Counted from the first letter of the stretch, positions 8,271 to 18,160 are shown. The stretch: 64,000 bases of DNA from Psychrobacter vallis (GCF_904846715.1 NZ_CAJHBU010000017.1:1-64000); one strand, 5' to 3'. Notes: generated by a model not told the origin, from the sequence alone. Made by a program: numbers and translations.

Positions 8271-10418
8271 TTAAATCAAATCGCTATACGCTTGGATGGC
8301 GGTCAGGGCGATGGTATACACAATATCATCGACCAAAGCACCGCGTGATAAATCGTTTACAGGCTTATTCAAACCTTGCAACATCGGGCCCACGCTGATG
8401 ACATTGGCACTACGCTGTACGGCTTTGTAAGTGGTGTTACCGGTATTGAGGTCTGGGAAAATAAAGACATTGGCTTGTCCCGCAACAGGTGAGTCAGGGG
8501 CTTTTTGTTTACCGACGCTCATGACCGAGGCAGCATCATACTGTAGTGGACCATCGACCTTGAGATTTGGTTCGCGTTCGCGGACGATTTGGGTGGCACG
8601 AGTGACTTTTTCGACGTCTGCGCCTGCGCCTGATGAGCCAGTAGAATAGCTAATCATGGCAACTTTTGGATCAATACCGAAGGCAGCGGCAGATTGCGCC
8701 GATTGAATGGCAATCTCGGCCAGCTCTTCTGCCGTTGGGTCAGGGTTGATGGCACAGTCACCATAGACAACCACTTGCTCAGGCAACAGCATAAAGAATA
8801 CCGACGATACCAAAGAGTACTGCGGGGCGGTCTTAATCAACTGAAATGCTGGGCGAACGGTGTTGGCAGTGGTGTGAATCGCGCCAGAGACCAAGCCATC
8901 GACTTCGTCCATTTGTAGCATGGTAGTGCCCAAATACACGGTATCTTTTAGGTATTCTGCCGCGACATCTTCGCTGGTTTTGCCTTTACGGCGCTCAACG
9001 ACCGCTGCGATATATTTGCTCATATCTAGGTCGTCAGGATCGATGATTTCCAGACCTTCTGGTAAGGTCAAATCACGGTTTTTGGCCACTTGTTCGACAT
9101 CAGAACGCTTCGCGAGTAGGACACAATTAGCGATACCGCGGCTTTGACAGATACAAGCTGCTTCCACAGTACGCGGCTCCGAGCCTTCTGGCAGCACGAT
9201 GCGTTTTTTGGCGTGCTGGGCTTTTTTGACCAACTGATGGCGAAAGGCAGAAGGTGACAAACGCGGCTCATAATCGCGGCTGAAATATTCTTTAATCCAG
9301 TCCAAGTTTAAATGCGCCGCTACGTAACGCGCCACTTCTTCAGCGCGTGCGGTATCATCACTTGGAATTTCAGAACTCATATGCACCAAATTCTGTACGG
9401 TCTCATAACTGTCACTTTCGACACTCATCACCGGAATGCCCGTCTTGAGTGCTGACTGCCACAGCTCAGCAACCGTGGCACTTGGCTCGACACCGCCAGT
9501 TAAGACCAAACCTGCCAGTGGAATACCGTTGATACAGGCCAATCCAGCTGCCAATAATAAGTCATCACGATCCCCTGGGACGACGATAAGAGTGCCGCGT
9601 TTGAACACTTCATCGACGCGCGCAACGGAGCGTGCCGTTAGGCTAATACGGTTGATACGGCGCGTTTTTGCGTCACCGACATTGAGCCATTTGGCATCAA
9701 GCTCAGTGGCAATATCCCAAGTACGCGGCACGGATAATGAGTCGCTAAATGGCACCACACCGATCAAGCGAAACACCTCAGTATCGAAATGTGGTGACAA
9801 GCGCTGGACTTCTTGCATGAACGTTTTGTCCAAGCTAACCATTGCCTCACCAGGAGCGACAGGCTGGTTCTCAAAAGTATTGGGAACATCGTGCACACGC
9901 ATCAAAATCACGCCGAGTGTACGGGCATTGGCGATACCGCCAAACTCACGAGCGTGAACATCGAGCTTGTCGGCCAGATAAGCAGGTTTGCTGGTATCAG
10001 CGGTACTGACAAAAATAATTTTGGCATCGAGTGCATGAGCGATAGCACGGTTGATTTGCGAGGCATAAGAGGTCTCGGTAGTCGGTACCAGTCCCTCGCA
10101 GATGACCACATCATGACCATCACCAATCGTATGATAATTGACGACCACCTCTTCTAACAAGTCATCAATATTGCCATCGCCAAGCATGCGCTCCACGCGT
10201 TGACGACTGATAGATTTGGGCGGATTTAGACCAAAAGCATGCATGGTTAAGGCACTTGAGCTGTCTAAGCTGCGCTGCTTATCCAAAGTGTCATCTTGCA
10301 AAAATGGCTTCATAAAGCCCGCTTTTATACCATTATAGTCAAAAGCACGAATCAGACCCAGCGCGGCTGATGTGACACCAATACCGCGGCTGATGGGAAC
10401 AAGTAAAATGGTTTGCAT
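8271..10418 (-). CDS. pta: Phosphate acetyltransferase, long form
   Basis: Interconverts acetyl-CoA and acetyl phosphate. At 715 aa it is the long Pta: an N-terminal P-loop-like domain beginning MQTILLVPISRGIGVTSAALG, a central DRTGG-type domain at about 220-340, and the C-terminal catalytic PTA_PTB domain from about 385 (KRIVLPEGSEPRT, GLVSGAIHTTANTVRPA, SYSTGSSGAG). It follows ackA by about 130 bases on the minus strand and forms with it the reversible acetate pathway. Confidence 0.96.
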   Translation of the reverse strand: MQTILLVPISRGIGVTSAALGLIRAFDYNGIKAGFMKPFLQDDTLDKQRSLDSSSALTMHAFGLNPPKSISRQRVERMLGDGNIDDLLEEVVVNYHTIGDGHDVVICEGLVPTTETSYASQINRAIAHALDAKIIFVSTADTSKPAYLADKLDVHAREFGGIANARTLGVILMRVHDVPNTFENQPVAPGEAMVSLDKTFMQEVQRLSPHFDTEVFRLIGVVPFSDSLSVPRTWDIATELDAKWLNVGDAKTRRINRISLTARSVARVDEVFKRGTLIVVPGDRDDLLLAAGLACINGIPLAGLVLTGGVEPSATVAELWQSALKTGIPVMSVESDSYETVQNLVHMSSEIPSDDTARAEEVARYVAAHLNLDWIKEYFSRDYEPRLSPSAFRHQLVKKAQHAKKRIVLPEGSEPRTVEAACICQSRGIANCVLLAKRSDVEQVAKNRDLTLPEGLEIIDPDDLDMSKYIAAVVERRKGKTSEDVAAEYLKDTVYLGTTMLQMDEVDGLVSGAIHTTANTVRPAFQLIKTAPQYSLVSSVFFMLLPEQVVVYGDCAINPDPTAEELAEIAIQSAQSAAAFGIDPKVAMISYSTGSSGAGADVEKVTRATQIVREREPNLKVDGPLQYDAASVMSVGKQKAPDSPVAGQANVFIFPDLNTGNTTYKAVQRSANVISVGPMLQGLNKPVNDLSRGALVDDIVYTIALTAIQAYSDLI

Positions 10419-10545
10419 AGTGTATCCTACGGTTTATTATATTTTTAAAGCTCAAGTCATCTTTGCTGAAATGAGCAAAACGTCACACTTCTCATCATTG
10501 ACTCATAAGAAGCGCTGGGTAAAAAACACCCAAAGACTATCGAGC

Positions 10546-11778
10546 CTAGACTAAGTTCAAAGCTTCACGCGTTTCTTGAGCGATACGACCTTCTTCATCT
10601 GTTGGTATGACCCATAGCTCAAGGCTACTATCGCTGCTATGGAAGCTGCCTTCATTGCCACCGACTAAGTTTGCGTTTTTGTCCGCATCTACTTTGATAC
10701 CGAAATGACGCATCACTTCTAGGATACGGGTACGCGTGGTGACAGAATTTTCACCGATACCGCCTGTGAAGACAATACCAGTAAGCTCAGGCAACGCACA
10801 GCTCAAGCTGGCAAGGTATTTACCCACACGGTAACAGAACATCTCAATGGCAAGCTCTGCGTCTTTATGACCTTCGCTAGCCGCTTGTTCGATAGTACGC
10901 AAGTCATTAGACAATCCTGAGATACCGAGCAAACCGCTTTCTTTATTGAGCATGGTGTCGATATCTTCTAAGCTCATGTCGAGCTGGCGCTTTAGATGTA
11001 TGTGCAGACTTGGATCCACATCGCCACTGCGCGTGCCCATCATCAGGCCTTCAAGTGGAGTTAGACCCATGCTGGTATCGAGACTTTTGCCATCATAAAC
11101 GGCAGTCGCTGAGCAGCCGTTGCCCAGATGCGCGGTCAGCCAACCATGCGTGCCGCTCGCATCCGTGATTTCCGTTGCTCGCTCTGAGACGTAGGCATGA
11201 GACGTACCATGAAAGCCATAACGGCGGATTTTGTGCTCTTCATACAGCGCTTTTGGTAATGGATAGCGAAAAGCAACGGGTGGCATGGTTTGGTGAAAGG
11301 CGGTATCAAAAACGACCACTTGCGGCATATCAGGATAAATGGCTTGGACGGCTTCGATGCCCAAGGCATTTGCTGGGTTGTGTAGCGGTGCCAATACTTT
11401 TAGACGCTTGACTTCGTCGAGCACATGCTCATCGACACTAACGGCTTCTGAGTACTCACGGCCGCCATGAACCACGCGATGACCGACCGCGATGAAATGA
11501 TACTGCTCTAATAGCTCAAGGATTTTTTGTAGCGCTAACTTATGACGGCCACCTGGGATAGAAATCTCAAGCTTTTCCCCGTTGAGCGTGGTGTGTTTGA
11601 TACGGGCAGTATCCAGTCCTAGGTTTTCGGCCAAACCAGTGATACGAGTAGCATTGTCATCGCTAATCAGTGCGTATTTGATGGAGGAAGAACCGCAGTT
11701 AAGGACTAAGGTAGGGTTGGTCAGGGTTGATGTGTCAGTATTATTGTCATCAAAAGTGGTGGTTGGGCTGGCGCTCAT
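10546..11778 (-). CDS. ackA: Acetate kinase
   Basis: Converts acetyl phosphate and ADP to acetate and ATP, or the reverse for acetate uptake. Family signatures are NCGSSSIKYAL (residues 27-37), GHRVVHGG, FDTAFHQTMP, GFHGTSHAYVS and GIGENS near the C-terminus. At 410 aa it is slightly longer than average because of a 20-residue Thr/Asp/Asn-rich N-terminal extension before the first strand. An internal start is possible, but no better ATG precedes NCGSSS. First gene of ackA-pta. Confidence 0.96.
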   Translation of the reverse strand: MSASPTTTFDDNNTDTSTLTNPTLVLNCGSSSIKYALISDDNATRITGLAENLGLDTARIKHTTLNGEKLEISIPGGRHKLALQKILELLEQYHFIAVGHRVVHGGREYSEAVSVDEHVLDEVKRLKVLAPLHNPANALGIEAVQAIYPDMPQVVVFDTAFHQTMPPVAFRYPLPKALYEEHKIRRYGFHGTSHAYVSERATEITDASGTHGWLTAHLGNGCSATAVYDGKSLDTSMGLTPLEGLMMGTRSGDVDPSLHIHLKRQLDMSLEDIDTMLNKESGLLGISGLSNDLRTIEQAASEGHKDAELAIEMFCYRVGKYLASLSCALPELTGIVFTGGIGENSVTTRTRILEVMRHFGIKVDADKNANLVGGNEGSFHSSDSSLELWVIPTDEEGRIAQETREALNLV

Positions 11779-12434
11779 ACTCTATCCTTAGATTGTATTT
11801 TATAAATGGTGATTCATCATCGATGAATACCGGTTAAATAAATAAAAATCAGCCACATCCATGCTGATATACGTTGAGCAAGTATATTGCTGATTTCGAT
11901 CGCGTTTGGGCTGGCACTATTAATATAAGTGTTAGCTAAGTCGCATACTAGCGCCTTAGTACAGCCACAAGGTTGAGCATAATGTAACATATTTTTGTGG
12001 TTATACCACGATAACTAAAAGGGTTATAGCGACAGACGATTGCTTATCGAATACAACTGTACACCGATTGTAGCTAGGGTTGCTCAGGCACTAAAGCAAA
12101 AAATCAGCGATGATAAAAATTGTAAGAAAATTTTTCTAAATGAATATAAATCCTTTTAATGAGTGCCGCTATGTATGGATTTTTTTAGCAACGACCGCTT
12201 ATTACAGTAAAACAATAAGTCTTAGTAAGGCCAAGTGTTCACCTTCTCTAAATTTATTGGTTAGTCGTATTCAGTATGCGCACAGCTTTATATAATAATG
12301 CTATTATTCAAGGCAGCCATCTGTGCCGTTTTTTGATGACGGCTTTTATTATATTTGGTTATTTCTATATTCTGTATGCGTCGCCTTTTTTCTATTATAC
12401 TTATACCATTACAAGGTTACAGGTTATCTACTTT
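11779..12434. other. Intergenic region between ackA and lptM
   Basis: About 650 bases with no supported gene. It lies between two divergent transcripts and must hold the promoters of both. The open frame that extends lptM upstream to 12276 has no start signal and encodes an implausible Phe/Tyr-rich leader. I see no clear hairpin terminator or repeat copy here. A small RNA cannot be excluded by eye. Confidence 0.6.
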
Positions 12435-12728
12435 ATGCTTACTATACGCCATTCTTTAAAAACCGAGCACGCTAATGCCGCCCGTGTCAGTCGTCGTGTT
12501 CTCTCTACTTTTATTATGGGTAGTGTTGTGATGCTAGGTATATCAGGATGTGGACAAAAAGGCGCTCTATATTTGACAGATGCTAGCGGTCAAACGGTTC
12601 AAGAAAGCACGGCGGTGTTAGCGAGTACTAGCCAGCCACAAGACGCCGCTTTTGCTGGTATCGATGATGATCAACAAATCTCCGATTTTGAGCTGCCAGA
12701 ACCCAGCAACGATTCCAACGATTATTAG
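12435..12728 (+). CDS. lptM: LptM-like small lipoprotein
   Basis: Small lipoprotein of the YifL/LptM type, whose E. coli member helps the outer-membrane LPS translocon LptD mature. I take ATG 12435 (MLTIRHSLK) as the start, with AGGTTA upstream. The product is then 97 aa with a basic n-region, a hydrophobic stretch and the lipobox GISGC, followed by the family's GQKGALYLTD (CGQKGPLYLP in others). The acidic tail has no family resemblance. It heads the lysA-dapF-xerC cluster, the typical place for this gene. The TAG stop lies inside the terminal repeat of the element at 12726-13006, so the original C-terminus may have been different. Confidence 0.82.
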   Translation: MLTIRHSLKTEHANAARVSRRVLSTFIMGSVVMLGISGCGQKGALYLTDASGQTVQESTAVLASTSQPQDAAFAGIDDDQQISDFELPEPSNDSNDY

Positions 12729-13006
12729 GGCGTGTTGAACATTCACAAATAGGCACTGCTGATTGCTAAAATTGTTCCAGACAAGGCGCAAGTCGATGAT
12801 AATGTTAATACCTTAGCGAGACTTGCAACACAGTATGGGACAGTTTTAGCATCAGCCCCAATCATGAAAGCAGGGGACAGGACTCTTTTTTGCCGCTTCA
12901 TTGCTAAAAATATACGTATAGAATGACTATACTTACGATTTTTACCTGCGAATCGCCTAAAAAATAGTCTCTGTCAGTGCCATGGTCGAATGTTCAACAC
13001 GCCCTA
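12726..13006. mobile_element. MITE-like element, family A copy 1 (281 bp)
   Basis: Perfect 19-bp terminal inverted repeats: tagggcgtgttgaacattc at the left end and its exact complement at 12988-13006. The outer TA at each end fits duplication of a TA target. The interior encodes no protein, so the element needs a transposase in trans. It is inserted exactly at the end of lptM, whose TAG stop is bases 1-3 of the element, and lies between lptM and lysA. Confidence 0.85.
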
Positions 13007-13103
13007 AGGCGTGTTCTAAATATTTACTTTTTAGAGCGTTTTACCGATTTTCTTAAAACGTCACTTTCAATCTTGTTACCCTGAATAAATTAGAGATGTG
13101 TAT

Positions 13104-14456
13104 ATGAGTCATTCTGAGCCAAAAACTGGCGAGTCCGTAACTATCCAAACCGAGCAAGGACGATACATTGACCCTGCCGCCTTAACTGCCCATTTGCCAG
13201 CGTTGCATTATCATGATGATGCGCTGTATATGGAACAAGTCAGCATTGAGGCTATCGCCAAACAATACGGTACGCCATGCTATGTCTACTCAAAACAGGC
13301 GATATTGGACGTGTATCACGCATATACTGATAGCTTTGCCAGTTTGAATCATCAGATATGTTATGCCGTAAAAGCCAATTCTAATTTGGCAGTGCTTGGC
13401 GTATTGGTGCAAGCAGGTGCAGGATTCGATATTGTCTCACGTGGTGAGCTGATGCGGGTATTGGCTGCTGGTGGCGCCGCGTCGCGCGTGGTGTTTTCAG
13501 GCGTTGGCAAGACTTACAGCGATATTGAGTATGCACTCACGCAAGGTATTGGCTGCTTTAATGTTGAGTCGATCAGCGAGCTGACGTTAATCAACGAAGT
13601 GGCAAAAACGCTGGACAAACCTGCACCCATCTCATTACGTGTCAATCCAAACGTCGATGCCAAGACCCATCCTTATATCTCGACTGGCTTAAAAGACAAT
13701 AAATTTGGTATTGCCCACGAAGACGCGCTCGCGGTCTATCAGCAAGCAGCGACATTGTCTCATATCGATATCGTCGGTATCGATTGTCATATTGGCTCGC
13801 AGTTGACGGAAGTCGAGCCATTTGTCGCGGCGTTGGATAAAGTCATCGAATTGATACACAGCTTACGTGATAACGGTATTGAGCTGCGTCATATTGATTT
13901 GGGTGGCGGTTTGGGCGTGCGTTATATCGATGAAACTCCGGTGTCTATTGATGTGTTTTCTGCTGCTTTATTACCGAAGCTTAGCGAGCTTGGCTTGACG
14001 GTGTTTTTTGAGCCGGGTCGCAGTATTGTGGCCAATGCTGGCATTTTGCTGACTCAAGTTGATGTACTAAAACCTACTGAGCACAAGAATTTTGCCATCG
14101 TGGATGCTGCCATGAACGACTTGATTCGCCCTGCATTGTATCAAGCTGACATGGCTGTGATTCCTGAAACGTTGCCGAATAACGGTATCAATACTGAAGG
14201 TACAAAAGCGTGGGATATCGTTGGCGCGATTTGTGAGACAGGGGACTTTTTGGCCAAAGACCGCTTGTTATCCTTAGCCGCAGGAGATATTTTGGCCATT
14301 ACGGGTGCGGGTGCTTATGGCTTTACCATGAGCAGTAACTACAATTCACGTCCGCGTGCCAGCGAAGTCATGGTGGCGGATGATCGTCACCAGCTGATTC
14401 GTAAGCGCGAAACGATGGAAGCTTTATATGCTGATGAAACCTTGTGGCAAGGTTAA
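13104..14456 (+). CDS. lysA: Diaminopimelate decarboxylase
   Basis: PLP enzyme for the last step of lysine synthesis, meso-diaminopimelate to L-lysine. The alanine-racemase-like barrel carries the PLP lysine in YAVKANSNLAVL (about residue 90), the phosphate-binding glycine stretch HIDLGGGLGVRY, and the substrate-side GAICETGDFLA. About 450 aa overall, with an N-terminal extension of some 30 residues before the usual start of similarity. I prefer ATG 13104 to the GTG at 13098 because AGAG is better spaced from it. It lies in the lptM-lysA-dapF-xerC cluster, cut from lptM by a MITE. Confidence 0.95.
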   Translation: MSHSEPKTGESVTIQTEQGRYIDPAALTAHLPALHYHDDALYMEQVSIEAIAKQYGTPCYVYSKQAILDVYHAYTDSFASLNHQICYAVKANSNLAVLGVLVQAGAGFDIVSRGELMRVLAAGGAASRVVFSGVGKTYSDIEYALTQGIGCFNVESISELTLINEVAKTLDKPAPISLRVNPNVDAKTHPYISTGLKDNKFGIAHEDALAVYQQAATLSHIDIVGIDCHIGSQLTEVEPFVAALDKVIELIHSLRDNGIELRHIDLGGGLGVRYIDETPVSIDVFSAALLPKLSELGLTVFFEPGRSIVANAGILLTQVDVLKPTEHKNFAIVDAAMNDLIRPALYQADMAVIPETLPNNGINTEGTKAWDIVGAICETGDFLAKDRLLSLAAGDILAITGAGAYGFTMSSNYNSRPRASEVMVADDRHQLIRKRETMEALYADETLWQG

Positions 14457-14506
14457 ATGTAGCATAAAAAACAGCCCAAATATCCGCTGATTTTAACCGT
14501 TTAGAC

Positions 14507-14540
14507 AAAACCCATTGTTATGATGACGATGGGTTTTTTA
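14507..14540 (+). terminator. Terminator after lysA
   Basis: Hairpin aaaaccca / tgggttttt around an AT-rich centre, with a T run on the plus strand, 50 bases after the lysA stop. It precedes repeat copy B1, so dapF probably has its own promoter. Confidence 0.65.
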
Positions 14541-14560
14541 TGGCAGATTTTTAGCAAAGA

Positions 14561-14721
14561 TATAGTGATTTCAGTATAAAAACGAGTCAGCGAAACTGGA
14601 ATACTTATCTTTAAACGAGAAGTTTCGCAGCCTCTGGCAGCAACGGCACAGCAAGCCAGAAAAATTGGTAACAGTCTCGCGTTATCATGCCCGATATCAG
14701 TTTTATTTAGTATCGACTATA
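14561..14721 (+). repeat. Family B repeat, copy 1 (161 bp)
   Basis: Starts tatagtgatttcagtata and ends tttagtatcgactata. The two ends are imperfect inverted repeats. The core holds tttcgcagcctctggcagc followed by the acagcaagccagaaaaat box seen in all copies. Non-coding. It lies between lysA and dapF, after the lysA terminator. Confidence 0.85.
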
Positions 14722-14811
14722 ACTTATCTTTGCATACAGTGATAATTATGATTGTAACTGACAGCGTGCTAATATAAGGCATACATAAAAATAGGATAGG
14801 ATATCAAGGAT

Positions 14812-15699
14812 ATGCTAATAGAATTTACTAAGATGCATGGTCTGGGCAATGATTTTATGGTTATCGATTTGGTGACTCAGCGCTTAGATTTGACCAAGGA
14901 TTTGGTGCAGTTATTGGGTGATCGTCATTTAGGCATTGGTTTCGATCAATTGCTCGTGGTCGAGCCACCGATGCGCCCTGATGTGGATTTCAGTTATCGC
15001 ATTTTTAATACCGATGGCACGGAAGTCGAGCAATGCGGCAATGGCGCGCGTTGTTTCGCGCGTTTTGTGCAAGCGCGCAAGCTGTCATTTAAGCAGCGCC
15101 TACGCGTTGAAACCGCCAGCGGTATTATTTCGTTGACCACTGACCGTTATGGTTGGGTAGAGGTTGACATGGGTAAACCCAAGTTTGAGCCCAATGAGAT
15201 TCCTTTTACCCCCAGAGCCACGACTAAGATTCAAAACGCCTATCATTTGGATGTAAATGGGACGCCAGTACAATTATACGTCGCCAATATGGGCAACCCA
15301 CATGCCGTTATCAAAGTCGATAATGTACTCGATGCAGAAGTCGAAACCTTGGGCAAAGCCATCGAATCGCATCCCGCCTTTCCAGATCGTGTCAATGTTG
15401 GTTTTATGCAAGTGATGAACCAGCGTCACATTCGTTTGCGTGTGTATGAGCGCGGTGTTGGTGAGACACAAGCGTGCGGTACAGGTGCTTGTGCAGCGGT
15501 TGCCGTTGGGATACGTGAAGGCTGGCTCGATGAAGGCGAAGATGTACGCGCGCAGCTCTATGGTGGCAGTATGATTATCAAGTGGCAGCCGGGGTATTCT
15601 GTGATGATGACGGGACCCACGGCCTTTGTCTACGAAGGCGTGTTTAGCCCAGATGGGTTGATGGCGCAAGCAGGCATCAAGACCAATCCAGAAGACTAA
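14812..15699 (+). CDS. dapF: Diaminopimelate epimerase
   Basis: Interconverts LL- and meso-diaminopimelate, supplying both LysA and peptidoglycan. The two active-site cysteines are visible: C75 in QCGNGARCF and C222 in ACGTGACAA. The N-terminal MHGLGNDF motif is intact. 295 aa, slightly longer than the usual 275-280. It sits between lysA and xerC, flanked on both sides by family B repeats in opposite orientation. Confidence 0.96.
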   Translation: MLIEFTKMHGLGNDFMVIDLVTQRLDLTKDLVQLLGDRHLGIGFDQLLVVEPPMRPDVDFSYRIFNTDGTEVEQCGNGARCFARFVQARKLSFKQRLRVETASGIISLTTDRYGWVEVDMGKPKFEPNEIPFTPRATTKIQNAYHLDVNGTPVQLYVANMGNPHAVIKVDNVLDAEVETLGKAIESHPAFPDRVNVGFMQVMNQRHIRLRVYERGVGETQACGTGACAAVAVGIREGWLDEGEDVRAQLYGGSMIIKWQPGYSVMMTGPTAFVYEGVFSPDGLMAQAGIKTNPED

Positions 15700-15724
15700 C
15701 CGTGCGTCGAAATGATAAGTGGCA

Positions 15725-15862
15725 TATAGTCGTTGAAAAGTAATATCGATAAAATACGTACTGCTGGTGCAAATTTTTCTTGCTTGCTGTGCCGTTGCTG
15801 CCAGAGGCTGCAAAAAATTTACACTAGCAATACTGTAGCGACTTTAAAGTATTTCAACTATA
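15725..15862 (-). repeat. Family B repeat, copy 2 (138 bp, short form)
   Basis: Starts tatagtcgttgaaaag and ends atttcaactata. The core gcttgctgtgccgttgctgc is the reverse complement of the core of copy 1, so it is inverted relative to it. It begins 26 bases after the dapF stop and ends just upstream of xerC. Confidence 0.8.
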
Positions 15863-15899
15863 TATTTGCGATTAGGCCAATAATAGGGTTGTGTCTCAT

Positions 15900-16922
15900 A
15901 TGGTGATGTCTCATAAAAATGACCCTTCTATAAAATCAGAGCGATTGTTATCAGCAGGATTGGCAGTCACGATAGAGTCAGATGCTTCGCTGCGTGAGCT
16001 GTTATTACCTGTCCATCGCTGGCTACATACTTTGTCCGTGCGTAATCATTCGGAGCACACACTGACGGCTTATTTTGCTGGGTTAACTCAATTGGCGCTG
16101 TTTTTGCGTGGCAAACGCCTGACATGGACGCGCTGTGATAAGCGTCAGCTGGCACAACATATTGGTCAGCGTATAGATGAGGACAAGCTAGCACTGGCGA
16201 GTGTCCAGCAAGAGTTATCGGCTATTCGTCATTTTTATGGCTGGTTGATCGAAGAGAACTTGGCACGCATCAATCCAACGACTGGTTATCAGCTAAAGCG
16301 TAGTCCCAGACCCTTACCGTCCATCGCCGATGTGGATTTATTGACGCAATTGCTCGATCAAGAGATGCCGGATACACCAGAACAAGCCCGCTTATGGTTA
16401 CGTGACAAAGCTATGTTTGAATTGCTCTATAGCAGTGGTCTGCGCGTCGGTGAGCTGGTCGCGCTAGATATGGTGGATGTGGATTTGTCCGATCTGCGGG
16501 TGCGAGTGACAGGTAAGGGTAATAAAACACGCTTGGTGCCATTGGGTGTCAAGGCTGCAGAGGCGATTACGCGCTATCTCCCGCATCGTCATCTTTGGGT
16601 AGAGCAGATGGACAGGGCGTTGTTTATCAGTGAAAAACTGGGGACTCGCTTATCCACGCGGGCGGTACAACAGCGTTTAAAAGTCGCTGCAACTCGTGCA
16701 GGCATCGCACAAAATATGTATCCGCATCTACTGCGCCATTGTTTTGCGTCACACATGCTGTCAGGCAGTGGTGACTTGCGTGCTGTTCAAGAGATGCTCG
16801 GGCACAGTGACATCAGTACCACCCAAATTTACACCCATGTGGATTTTGCCAAGCTAACGCAAGTCTACGACCGCGCCCATCCGCGTGCGACTCATGCGCA
16901 GAGTGACAGCGACGCTCCTTAA
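15900..16922 (+). CDS. xerC: Tyrosine recombinase XerC
   Basis: Site-specific recombinase that, with XerD, resolves chromosome dimers at dif. An N-terminal SAM-like DNA-binding domain (about 40-130) precedes the catalytic domain. Catalytic residues are seen in SSGLRVGELVALD (Arg), HLLRHCFASHML (His and Arg) and LGHSDISTTQIYTHV (His and the Tyr nucleophile). Start choice: GTG 15891, ATG 15900 and ATG 15906 are all in frame. AGGGT at 15884-15888 fits ATG 15900 best. Last gene of the lysA-dapF-xerC cluster, converging on the nitrilase gene. Confidence 0.95.
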   Translation: MVMSHKNDPSIKSERLLSAGLAVTIESDASLRELLLPVHRWLHTLSVRNHSEHTLTAYFAGLTQLALFLRGKRLTWTRCDKRQLAQHIGQRIDEDKLALASVQQELSAIRHFYGWLIEENLARINPTTGYQLKRSPRPLPSIADVDLLTQLLDQEMPDTPEQARLWLRDKAMFELLYSSGLRVGELVALDMVDVDLSDLRVRVTGKGNKTRLVPLGVKAAEAITRYLPHRHLWVEQMDRALFISEKLGTRLSTRAVQQRLKVAATRAGIAQNMYPHLLRHCFASHMLSGSGDLRAVQEMLGHSDISTTQIYTHVDFAKLTQVYDRAHPRATHAQSDSDAP

Positions 16923-16958
16923 ACTTTGATAGTTTGAGTGATACCTTAGGGGCTGATG

Positions 16959-17870
16959 CTATGCCAAACGATGACAGTCAAAAATCGGCAGTTTTTGTCG
17001 GCTTTGTTCTTGTGATTGTTTGTCAAATGCCGCCGTGACGAGGGCATAATTTTTGTTTGTCTCGCTAGCAGCAGTGTTATTAAGCGTGTCATTGAGTGTA
17101 CTGTCATCATAGCTATTTATAACGGTACCATCATAAGCGGTAATCGCTGTGTGTCCCCATGTCTGACGGATATTGCCGTTCTTATAAACATGATCGCCAC
17201 CTTGTGCCGCACCAATCACCATACATTGACTGTCCAAAGCACGCGCGCGCAATAATAATGCCCAATGCGCTTGCCCAGTCAGATAGGTAAAAGCAGAAGG
17301 TGCGCTCAATATATCAGCACCAGCTTGACGCAGACGCTGTGCCAATGCAGGAAACCGCAAATCAAAGCACACCATCATACCCAACTGGTACACCGCATTC
17401 TCTGTTTCTATTGGTGCAATCACTGTTTGTGTGCCCGGCTCAAAAGTCGCCGCTTCATTATAACTGCCTTGTTTGTCTGCCACCGTTGCCGTAAATAAAT
17501 GGATTTTGTCATAGCGCGCGACCCGTGTGCCATCGGGTGCAAATAGTTGACTGACTTGTCGTAATCTACCATCTGGTACAATCACACCATCAGGGCGATA
17601 GGAGCAGGGTAGTGAGCCTGCGAGGACATACACGCCGTAAGTGTTTGCATAGTCGGCAATCGTCGCTGATAACTCATCAAAACGCTCAGCGGTGGCAAAT
17701 TGCTCACCCATACTGCAACAATTTTCGGGCAACACCACAAGCTTAGTGCCTTGTTGGCACGCCTCACTAATAGCGGCTTTTATGTCCGTCAAGTTTTGCT
17801 CTACGTCTTGTTGGCTATTCATCTGAATGGCAGCAGTGGTAAATTGATGGTTATTTGTCTTTTCATACAT
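16959..17870 (-). CDS. Nitrilase-superfamily amidohydrolase (Nit-type)
   Basis: Carbon-nitrogen hydrolase of about 303 aa with the Glu-Lys-Cys triad: E49 in VVLPENC, the Lys in RYDKIHLF, and the Cys in MMVCFDLRFP. It is closest in layout to the Nit1/YbeM group, which hydrolyses deaminated glutathione. That substrate is inferred from family layout, and an omega-amidase role is possible. Soluble and cytoplasmic, single gene, converging with xerC, with only 36 bases between the two stops. Confidence 0.85.
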   Translation of the reverse strand: MYEKTNNHQFTTAAIQMNSQQDVEQNLTDIKAAISEACQQGTKLVVLPENCCSMGEQFATAERFDELSATIADYANTYGVYVLAGSLPCSYRPDGVIVPDGRLRQVSQLFAPDGTRVARYDKIHLFTATVADKQGSYNEAATFEPGTQTVIAPIETENAVYQLGMMVCFDLRFPALAQRLRQAGADILSAPSAFTYLTGQAHWALLLRARALDSQCMVIGAAQGGDHVYKNGNIRQTWGHTAITAYDGTVINSYDDSTLNDTLNNTAASETNKNYALVTAAFDKQSQEQSRQKLPIFDCHRLA

Positions 17871-17896
17871 AGTTGGATTCTCAGTTGATTTTTAGA

Positions 17897-17914
17897 ATTT
17901 TTCAACACACCCTA
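17897..17914. repeat. Solitary family A end
   Basis: aatttttcaacacaccct followed by ag closely resembles the right end of family A (gaatgttcaacacgcccta). I found no partner end within several hundred bases, so it is a remnant or a chance match. It lies just upstream of the nitrilase gene. Confidence 0.35.
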
Positions 17915-18160
17915 GTCATTGCATTGATAAATGGCTTAGCATTATGAACAGATTTGTTATATGGGTTTTGGATTCGATTATTGGCGTATATCTAGGTCAT
18001 TTAGTATCGACTGTAACCAGCTTATCTGGACAGGGTATAAATTATCATAGCAAAATTGTGGCAAAAAATGCTATCGTCTGTGTCCTGACAAAATTAAATC
18101 ATTGCTTTCACCAGCAATCTATACGGAACATCACCACTACCGGAGTGTAATAAGTCCCCT

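Noticed and set aside
12276..12434. Upstream extension of the lptM frame
   Set aside because: No ribosome binding site at 12276, and the added 53 residues form an aromatic hydrophobic stretch unlike a lipoprotein leader. ATG 12435 gives a normal signal peptide.
15274..15813. 179-aa minus-strand ORF over dapF
   Set aside because: It lies antisense to the catalytic half of dapF and into repeat B2; dapF is certain.
17944..18150. 68-aa plus-strand ORF before rpoN
   Set aside because: No ribosome binding site, no family features, and part of it (tttagtatcgactgta) resembles a family B repeat end.
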